A stretch of DNA of 24,170 nt from NCBI GenBank assembly GCA_011800805.1, contig MPNW01000855.1:10613-34782 (forward strand), written 5' to 3'. The DNA is from Hirudo medicinalis. Its lineage: Eukaryota; Annelida; Clitellata; Hirudinida; Hirudinidae. Positions within the stretch are counted from its first letter, which is position 1. Every line of letters begins with the position of its first letter. A program made the position numbers and the translations under genes. The notes beneath the pieces are model-generated. The model saw only the letters and a list, made by a program, of their open reading frames with translations. It searched no databases and was not told the origin of the DNA. Of the stretch, positions 9,701-21,143 are shown in pieces.

Positions 9701-12700
9701 ATGATAGCGATAGTCACCATCGTGATGAATATAATGATGGTAATGATACTCACCCTCATGATGACCTTGTAGTCCGAGGTTGGGGCCACAGTCCCCGCCC
9801 AGAGAGCCATCTTGCAAGCATCTCCTTCGATGTGCTCTGTCACTCCTATCTCGTTCATCTGCATTCGTGAATGATCAACAACAACAATAATAACAACAAC
9901 AACAACAACTGTTGCATTTGCGAATGAACAACAATAACAACATGACAACTGTTGCATTTGTGAATGAACAACAACAATAATAATAACAACAAAAACAACT
10001 GTTGCATTTGCGAATGAACAACAACATTGTTATAACAATTGTTGTTCTCGCAACTGGATTCGTTCGTTCTTTAGTTCATTAAAACGTTTCAGTTCAAGCT
10101 TTCAACTGATCCTATGCCCCCAAAAGAGAGGAAAAAAACTGGAGGAATAAATGAAAATAAACGGCATCATCTTCATCCGCTACAGGGTGATTGCTATGGA
10201 AACAATCAGGAATGTTGCTTTCAGGAAAATGAGGAGAGCAGCTCGAAAACTACACAAAACAATCAGTTGGCCACCAACCAATCGATAACACAATCAATCA
10301 ATCATTAATTCAATCAATCAATAACTCAATCAATCCATAATATAAACAATCAATCAATGAATAACAATCAATCAATCAATGAATAACAATCAATCAATCA
10401 GTCAATACACAAAACAATCAATAGATAAATCGATCGACCGACCATGAGCTTGAACTTGTAGATGTACTTTGACTTGCCGGTGCTGTCCTTGACTTCCTTG
10501 CTGAAAAGGAGGCACATGTCGAAGAGGAAGAGTCGCCTCTCTCTGCCCTTCTTGATGAGCTGCTTCGGGTCCCAAACCATGAACGTGTCCTGCAGGAGCA
10601 CCTCGCCCAGAGCTTCCAGGTTGCCCTGGAATGATGATGATGGTGGTGATGATGATGATCAAGATGATTATGGTGGTATTAATGAAGATCAAGATGATGA
10701 TGGTGGTATTAATGAAGATCAAGATGATGATGTCGGCGGTGATGATGATGATGACGATCAGGAAGATTATTGTGTTAACAAAGAACAAGATGATGATGAT
10801 GGTGGTGGTGATGACGATCGAGATGACAATGAAGAAATATCAGAAATTGAATTGACGACTTGAATGATAGAAACAAATATTCCAGAGATACAAAGAGAAA
10901 TCCAGGTATAACTCACATCGTAACCCTCGAGCATGGACAGGTGCATGGCGTCGTTTGCCTTCTTCGGAACGTTCAGCATCACCTCCAGTCCATCCTGGTT
11001 GTCGGGAAGATGAATCAAATAGAATCAAAAGTTCAATCAAACTAATTAAATATTTAACATTTTTTCTGCAAAACGAGAAATTACAAATTGTCAAATCCGT
11101 CCATCTTCACTCAAGATTCATAACTACCTTTATCATTACCACCTTTATCACTATTATCATCACCACCACCACCACCACCAATATCATCATCATCATCATC
11201 ACCATCACCCCTTTACCTTGATCTCGCCCTGTCCCTCAAGATTCATAACTACCATTATCATTACCACCTTTATCATCACTATCATCACCACCACCACCAC
11301 CAACATCATCATCACCACCACCACCAACATCATCATCATCATCACCACCATCATCACTTTACCTTGATCTCGCCCTGTCCCTCATTACAACAGCTCATGA
11401 GATCCTTGAGTAGCAGTTGGTACTTGGTGATGCGTTGCACGGGCTTGATGAGGTAGGAGGAGATGGGGCCCGGCAGGGAGTGCCTCCTCTGGACCTCGTC
11501 GAAGAAGGTGCCCCCGTGGGCCACCAGCAGCTGGTTCGAGTCGGGCTTGTTCTTGCAGTAGCGGACATAGATGGAGAACCGATCAGCCTGGCGAGGAGAT
11601 CAGGGCAGTTCCATGTCATTCGATTGTCATTGTAAAAGCTATCTTACTATTGACAGTTGTTGGAATGTTTGTAACATTTATGCAGATATATTTATTTATT
11701 AATTAGTTATTATTGTCATTGATATTGTTTTTATTATCGTTGTTCCTATTAATATTATTAATTATTATTAGTAGTAGTATTATTAATTCATATTATTAAT
11801 AGCATTATTATTAATCATCATCATTATTATTATTATTATTATTATCATAATTACATTCATTAACTTTTTAATTAGTTTAATAAACTCGACGACATGAAAA
11901 CACCCAACGAACCCAGGTGACGAAGCAATGGCCGACATCCTCGGGCAGGCTCTCGTACTTCTCCAACTCCTTCAGGAAGACACTGTTTCAAAGCAAGTCG
12001 ATGGTTGAGATGATTAGCATAAAATATTCAATATTAATATTAATTGCAGCCAATAAAATCAATCACAGGAGAGAACTCGACATTCGACGGACGTTAACGT
12101 TCGACAGGGAGAATATCGACGACGACAAACTTTCTGTGGAAGTCGTGGATCTCTTCCATGTTGCCGAAGATGACGTCGTGCTTGTCCGCTATGCCGGCCG
12201 GAAGGACGGACTGGTTGGCAGGGTTGAGCATCTCCTTCAGGTAGCACTGCACGGGTGGGCGAATGGTTGAATTAATGCATTGATGAATGAATGGGTAAAT
12301 TCATTAAACATTCTTAATTGTCAGAATCAAAATGTGAGATCGATTGTTGAACCAATAGGCTGACAGATGAACGAAAAGAATCAATGCATTCATGGGTGAA
12401 TTAATGCACTGACTGATGAATTGTTTATTATCATTATGAATAATGAAGTATCATTATCAGTATTAACATTATTATTATCATTATCATCATTATGATGAAT
12501 TGTTGAATTAATGCACCCAGGGATGGACAAAAAGGTCAGTCGATACAAGATACTAAAGCGTTCGTTTGTATCAGAGAGAATTCACGAATGGCAGCGAGAA
12601 CGAATGAATGAATGAATGAACGAATGAATGAACGAATGAATGAATTACAATTCTGGAATAAATTCAAAAATTAAAATTCACCCTGATGCATGTCTCCAGG

Positions 12701-12895
12701 TCATTCACATAGGCTCTTTCCGTCTGTAGCAATTCAGCCATGATGTACCTAGCATGAAGGAGGAGTCAATTGATGCATTGATTTGCATGCATCATGTTGA
12801 AATTAATATTACCTAATTAGTATTATTACTATTATTGTTATTATTTTTAGTATTATTATTATCATTATTATTATTATTATCATTATTATTTTTAT

Positions 12896-12927
<32 letters not shown>

Positions 12928-13364
12928 ATTTTTTCTAGTGAGTTCCCTTCTCCAATCAGCTCATTAGAGTTTTTAGACTCTAAAATTTCATAAAATCTCC
13001 AAACAACAAAAATGATACAACATCATCATCGTCACAATCATCGTCATCAGGATTCACTCATTCTACATCAGCATTACCATCATCATCATCATCATCATGA
13101 CTCACTCCTTCTTCTTCTGCGACCTCCTCTTCTCGTTCTGTATCGACTTTGACGTCTGCTGAAGTTTGTCCTCGAGTATGTTCTCCATCGACTTGTCGCC
13201 CTTCTCAGACTGCATGAGGTTGTTATGATAATTATAATATGCTAATCAGGCTCTACTTAGCTGTTTTCCTTTCTCATGAATATTAATAAATAACACCATC
13301 AGGACGATTATCATCATCATCATTATTATCACTGACAATGAACTTAAGTTATTCCTATTAACTC

Positions 13365-13407
<43 letters not shown>

Positions 13408-14368
13408 GTTGTTGCTGTTTTACTGCTGTTTCCAGTTTTCACCTCAAAGAGTAATCTAAAGGCAAAACAAAGGATGACAATTACAAACATGATAATTAAT
13501 AATAATTAACGACAATTAGCAGACGCTAAAAACGTGACTTGACAATAACATTAAGTATTTATGAGTCAAAAAAACCTTCGTCGTCGTCATCATCATCATC
13601 ATCATCATCATCATCGTCATAAACATCGTCGTCGTCGTCGTCAATACCTCACTCGTGTCCTGAGTGTATCCGAGCAGTCCCTCGAGTCTGGCCATGCACT
13701 TTTCCATTCGGGCGGAGAAGTCCTTGTATCTCCTGTCGACGGCTCCGACCCAGGACTTGATGTTCGAGGCATGGGCGTGCCCTTTCTCCATGAGGCTGTC
13801 CGCCAGTTGGATGAGCAGGCAGACCTTTTCGCGAGTTTCCTTGGCGCTGAGCTTGAACTCGTCGTGCTCCTTGAGCAACTTCTCCGTCTCCTCGGCGTTG
13901 CGACCGGCGTGCGTGTGAGTGCTGAGGTAGAGCTCCCCTGTGTCGTGGATCCACTCGATGGCCTGCTTGGCACTGTACTCGAAGTTGACGTACTGGTTGC
14001 ACTGGTCGAGCTTCTTCTTGCGGTCGGTCCAGAACTCGAGGACCGTGTTCTCCTGCCTGTGGAGGTGCTCCAGAGTGGCCTTGACCTGTATCTCGGGGTT
14101 TCGGGTCACCTGCATGCCCAGGGTGTGCACGCACCTGTGCACGTACCTGATGAAAATCTCGGCAGTTCTTCTGGCCAGGGTGCAGGCCTTGAGGAAGGCC
14201 TCCTTCTGCTCCTGGTGCTTCTTGACTTGCTGCTCGATGTATGCCACTTTGTTCTCGACGGACGTCGCCTTCTCGGTGTTGCACCAGTCCTCGTCGCGGC
14301 GGTACTCGCGCTCCAAGCTCTCCAGTACTGAACACACCTGGATTCATGAAGGAGGTTAGTCATTGTCA

Positions 14369-14402
<34 letters not shown>

Positions 14403-14415
14403 GTTAGTCATTGTC

Positions 14416-14446
<31 letters not shown>

Positions 14447-15173
14447 TGTAACTTTAAATCAATGCCTAAATGCACTCCTACCATTGAATCCAAAAATACC
14501 ATTCCACGTTCATCATCATCACCACCATTACCATCAACATCATCATCACCACCATCCATTCCGCCACCTGCTCAGCCGTCTTGAACCAGTTGTTGGATGC
14601 AGCCACGAGCTTCATCCTCTCCTCAGCATGGAACATCATCTGCCTCCAACGACTGGAGACATTCTCTCCGACCGAGCGGACGTAGTCGCTGTTGTAGTGG
14701 TTTGCCTGGATCATCTGCTCTACCTTCTGGGTAACCTGGATGGCCACCTGGTGAGTTTTCTAGAAGAAGAAAAAGAATTTTTTTATTATTGTTGTTGTTG
14801 TTGTTGTTAAATGGACATAAGGTCATTCTTGAGTGATGGAAATAAATGGTCATTTTAGAAAAAAAAAAACTACAGAAAAAATTAGAAATGAGAAAATAGT
14901 TCAGAAAATGAGTTTAACATTCCCTGGAAAATATCCCGACAAAGTTCACGGCCTTGTGAACTTTGAACCGACCTCAATTGCTGTGTGGAACTGATCGTGC
15001 TCCCTCCTGAGCTGCTCTGTTTCATGGAGGGAACTCGGGCAGATGAGTCCTGCCGTGATGATGGACTCGCTGTTCTTGATCCACAGGATGACCTGTGGAT
15101 TATTATTAATAATTCTTAATAATTCTTCTAATAATTGTGCTGTCCATTGCACTTATTATACTAATAATTAGTG

Positions 15174-15204
<31 letters not shown>

Positions 15205-16400
15205 TAATATTAGCAACAACGATCTTCACTACCATCATCATCATCGTCTGCGACTAACCTGTCTGGCCTCATTTTCCAGGTGCTTGAGCTGCACACACTG
15301 GTGGAGCTTCATGCGCTTCTGCTCGGCAACTCTTTCCAGGTCGACCTCCCGCTCCCTCAGGAAATCCAGGAGGGCGTGGATCCTCTTCTGGGCGTCGGCA
15401 AGCTGATCTTCTGACGACGGTGGAGGGTTGATGTTGATGCCCAGGTGGTCGAATATCTGCAACGGATGATTACGACTTTGATGATATCGACAGCGCGGTG
15501 ATTGCGAATGTAGTAATGCAGCAATGTAATGCCTACATATCTTATGCCTCATATATCTTATATATATATCTCACCATCATCATCATTACCACCATAATCA
15601 TCATAATTGGGAGCTCAATGTTATCATCGTCATCGTCATCATCACCTGAGAAAGATCCTGTCCCATCTGGAAGACCTCAAAGATGCTGTTCTGCATGCGC
15701 AGGACGGTGTCGCTGTGGGTTTGGAGGTTCCTCTCGGCCTGAACCACGTCCGCTCCGAGGTCCAACTTGGTAGACTCCTTGTGCCACATGTCCAGCTGCC
15801 TTGATAGCTTTGAGGAGCATCATCATCATAATCATCATCATAATCATCTTCCATTACTATCATCAAAATCATCATTTTCTAATGCCATGATCAATATCAT
15901 CTTCATCATCAACATCACAATCATCATCATCATCATCATCATCAATCAGCAACTCAATGCCATTATCGTTTCCACATCCATATTCATCATCATCCTTATC
16001 ATCACTCGAACCCAGTACTCGGGGGTCAAAAAAGGAGGACCGACCCCCGGCCTGCACCCTCACCTCCATGACCTCCCTCTCGAAGATCCTGAGCTGAAGA
16101 GCAAGGTCGAGTTTCATCTTCCTCGAGGACCACATTTCTTCCAGCTTCGACTGCTCACTCTCGAGATCCATGAGGATGATTTCGATGCCCGAGCAGTCGA
16201 GCATGTCCACCGGGACGCCGGAGTCCTTCACCTCGGTGTAGAACTTCCTGTTTGTTAAGCGAACGTCGTCTGTCATGCTATTCGAGAGTCTAAAATCATC
16301 TTCGGGCGTTAGGATCGGATATTTTATCGTCGAGAAGATAAATCCTCTATTTTTTTAAATTAAATTTGTACATTAATTCATTCCTCAATCATACATTCAT

Positions 16401-16439
<39 letters not shown>

Positions 16440-16883
16440 TGATATTGGTAATGATCCCACAAACCTCAGCTGCTCGAGCAGGTTCCTGCCCCCATTGATG
16501 GTGCTCTCAAAGGCATCGATGGTGGCCTTCCGATTCTGGGCAAACTGACTGAGTGCGTCCTCGCACATCTCGACCGAGTTTGCCACCTCCCCACTCATCA
16601 ACTCTTTCTTCAGGTCTTCGCACCATTGGTTCAGCTGGAATGAAAACAATCACGTTCTGCTTTCCGATTGGTCGTAGGTTTATTTTTTAAGTTTACGATG
16701 ATGCCAATCATTGGACATCTTTTAGTAGACAATCTCAATGCAAACAAAGAGCAAACTTTCATTGGCTGGCTGATCACTCAATTGGATGTCAATCAACCAA
16801 TAGCCTTTGTTATCATTAATTCATACACTGACATCAGCCTCTACATCTGCCATCAAATATTCATTCACAATCAATCAATCCAC

Positions 16884-16919
<36 letters not shown>

Positions 16920-17615
16920 CCGTCGTCATCGTCGTCATCATCATCTTCAACAACAACATCATTGTCATCACCATCATCCATAACCTTCATTCCTTCCTTC
17001 TTACCTCTCCAACGTGAGAGTAGAATCCGACCGACAGCTCCAGCAGTCGGTGCTGTCTCTCGATCCTGAGCAAGAAGTCACTCATCCTGTCCTCCAAATG
17101 TCTTGCCTCGGCATAGATCTCGTGGGCATTGCACTCCCCCGTCTGAGCCAATTCTTCTGCCGCAGCCAGTAACTTCTCCGTGTTGGTGATGGTGTTCTGG
17201 TCGTAAAGTACGGAGGAGGTTAAAGGTCGAGTGAAACATTAGGGGAGACCTTGTTCTTAGAGGGGTTTTGTGCTTTCGTTTGTTTCGAATTGGATGCAGA
17301 TTTGATTAAACATTAAAATTTATTTAATTACTTAAATATGAATTTATAGATTCAATGCATATTAAAATAATAGTAATAATAATAATAATAATGGTAATTA
17401 ATAACAACAATAATAATAATAAATTCTAATTGTATTAATTGACGCCACACCTGAGCGACGGCCTCAAAGTGTTCGTAGTTCTTCTGGAGGACTTTGGCTG
17501 TCTGCAGGTTCTTCCCGATGGAAAGGTTCTTGTTGAGGAAAACCATCCCGTGGTTTTCCATCCAATCAAGCACCTGTCAGAAATTATGTCCTCAATTACG
17601 ATAGTATAAAGACAC

Positions 17616-17659
<44 letters not shown>

Positions 17660-18431
17660 TAATAATAAAAATAATAATGATTATGATAACAATAACAATT
17701 GTCATATATATATGGTTACATTCTATAATTAACTTTCAACAGTGAAGATATATATTATATATATATTCTGCAACAGTTTAAAATGACTTGAATAAAATTT
17801 AACAAAAAAAATATTACATGAATTAGGATCCAGATAGCTCACCTGCTTGACGTCCTGTTGGAAGAGTCTGAGACCTAACCTCTGGTGCAGTCTGACCTTG
17901 CCCTTGTGCCACATCTGCTCGAACATTCGATGGTGGGCGAATATCTATGAGGAGGTAATCAGAATGAACCAATCAGAATAAATATTGGCATCATCTCCAA
18001 CATCATCATAATCATCATAATCGTCGTCATCATCATCATCATCATCATATTCGTCGTCATCATCACCACTCAGTCTCGCTGTCACCAAGATGATGTTATG
18101 CTCTGTAAATCTTTTCATATCTTCACCATTGCTAAGCATAACCAGTTATCATCATCATCATCATCATACCTCATGAATGATGTCGAGTATCCTGCTCGCT
18201 CCATCGGTGTAGTCAGCCTTGGCAATGAGGGAGTTGTTGCTGCCGGAGGAGACGGGGGTCTGCAGGGTGTCGAGGAGCAGCTTGCCGTCCGCACACACCT
18301 GGAAATAAAAACGACGGCGTTAGACATGTCCGTCATCGTCGTCATCGCGATACTAAGCTAATAGCCGCACAAACTTAACACTTGAAAATGATATTGATGC
18401 AACCATCATCATCATCTCGATCAAAATAATG

Positions 18432-18462
<31 letters not shown>

Positions 18463-18787
18463 TAATTATAATAATAATAATAATAATGATAATAATAATA
18501 ATAATAATAATAATGATAGTAATGATAATTAATAATAATAATAATAATAATAGTGATAATAATAATAGTAATAATAATAATGATAATAATAATAATAATA
18601 ATAATAATGATAATAATGATAATAATGATGATGATAATAACCTGAGTGTAGCATGTGAGTACGGTGTCTATGAGTGACTGGTGTGACGATATCATCTCCT
18701 CGAGTTGCTGGACATTGTCGGGGATCTGCATCTCCTCGCACATCGAGACCCACTTCGGCAGCTCGGACAGATACTGGGGGGTCAACG

Positions 18788-18828
<41 letters not shown>

Positions 18829-21035
18829 GTCGAGACCGTTTTCATTTTATTTCATAGCCATCATCATCAGCATCATAATGACTAGCGTATAACTGAAGCA
18901 TAATTAGGTGTGAATATGTGAAGATGGCAGTAAAATAATTCCTCAAAAATAAACAAAAATATCTCTAGACAACTTTAGGAGAGCATCATAATCATCATCA
19001 CCACCACCATCATCATCATCATCATCACCATCACCGCCATCATCATCATCATCATCACCATCGTCGTCGTCGTCGTCATCATCATCATCATCATCACCAC
19101 CACCATCGTCATCGTCGTCGTCGTCGTCGTCATCGTCATCATCATCATCATAGCTGGCGTCGCTAATTCTACACCAGCCGCTAAAAGCCCGAGATGTTCA
19201 AAGATATCGCATTTTCTTTCTTTCTTCCGAGTCATTAGGACTCCTCGTCGAGTTGCTGGGTGAGGGGAAATGAATGCTGCATGGATGCACCGTTGGACGG
19301 ATGTATGGATGGATGGATGATGCATGGATGGATGTCTATGTGGATTATTGTTCCCTCCACAGTGGAATGAAAGAAAAAAATCCCAGCACAAAACCAAGCC
19401 TAAAACAATATATTTTGGCCAATTAGGAAAGAACTTCCACTCAAAGGTCGACGCCCCAGGAGTCAATAACTCCGCTCACTCGACTAATCATCAGTCAGCT
19501 GATCGACTAATTATGCAAAGTACCGACTTTCTGTTCGGGCAGACGTCGAGTCGGACTTTGAAAGCTCGAAGAATTTCGAGAGGTGAGAGTGAAAACAGTG
19601 AAACTAAAAGTAGAACAACTCCGACGATGGACGCGTTCGTATGTTCGTGGAATGGTTAAATGTGAACGAGTGAATGTAGGATCTGTGTTCGTGAGATTCG
19701 CGATGGTGATGACAACTATTATTAAGATGGTGATGATGATGATGATAAAGAGGTAGCACTAGTATTTTATGATGGTGATGATGATGATGATGACGATGAC
19801 GATGATGACGACGACGACGGTGATGATGATGATGGTGGTGGTGATGATGGTGTAGAGGATGATAAAGTGGTAGCACTGGTATTTGACGATGGGTGATGGT
19901 GATGATGATGCTGGTGGTGGTGACAAAGATGACATCGGTTACAATGGTGATGCTGGGCTGTGGAGAACTATTAATTATTAATAGCTCAGGAATGTAATCA
20001 TGACTGTGCAAATGTTCTCAATTTTTATGGCCTTTAAAAAACAAAACAAAAAAGCCTAAAAAAAATCATCAATTCACGAACATTGGAGCTCGTTGTAACA
20101 ATTTTCATCGGAATGAAAATTTGACGGATGGATGGATGAGTGGGTGGATGGATGGATGATTGGATGGATGGACAGATTAATGCAAGGATATTTGCAAATC
20201 AATTCATTGGCTCACAGCAACAACAACAATTTCTACATTTATGTGAAGATGTTTCATAACCAAACCTGGATTACAATCCTTTAAAAACAAATAAGCAAAG
20301 CCACTAAGCAACAACTGGCTACTAATACCCCAAACTACAAAACAACTGGCTACTAATAGCCCAAACAAAGCAACAACTAACATCCTCAGATCTCTTGTGG
20401 AAAAGCACGGACAGGGTGAGGACCTTGCTCCTGTCTGCCAGGGCGGCCGTGAAATTCCTCCAGTCCCTGTCCAGTCTGCTGGCGAGCTGCTTGATGGTCG
20501 GGGTGGCATAGTGGCCAGACTCGCAGAGCCTCTGGGCAGCCGTCAGAAGATGGGTGACGTTCTTCTGGAGGTTCTAAACAAGAGAGCAATGGATTGCAAG
20601 AGGGCAGCAGCAGCAGCAGCAGGAAAAAAAAACCAGTTTCACTCTTGTAAATTGGTGCTCGGTAATTGTTCAATTCGGTGAGGATTGGAACGAATGAACG
20701 TTCATTAGTCATGCTGTCGTCAATCATCATCCATCATCGCCTTCATTATAGTCATCACCATCACCATCATTACCATCATCATCATCACTACACAATGTTC
20801 ACTTTCATCAGTCATCACCATCATCATCAATTCCATTTCTGTAATCATCATTATCATCAACACCACCACTATCGTCATCACTGACCATAGTGCAGCTGGA
20901 AAACTGCTCGTGTTCCACTTGGAGCCTGTTAGACTCCCCATGGCTCGACCCGATCTCCGTGTAGTTGAGCTGGAAGACCTGCCTGTCGTTGGCTATCCTC
21001 TCAGACATCTGGAACCATTGGGAGGAGGAGAATGA

Positions 21036-21105
<70 letters not shown>

Positions 21106-21112
21106 CGATGAT

Positions 21113-21143
<31 letters not shown>

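Noticed and set aside
13561..14331. 256-codon plus-strand frame
   Set aside because: It is the antisense shadow of trio exon 16; GC-rich third codon positions keep the opposite strand open. The minus-strand frame has the TRIO homology.
18375..18641. Ile/Tyr-rich extension of the exon 5 frame
   Set aside because: It reads past the exon 5 donor into an ATA/GAT array; homology stops exactly at the donor and resumes in exon 6.
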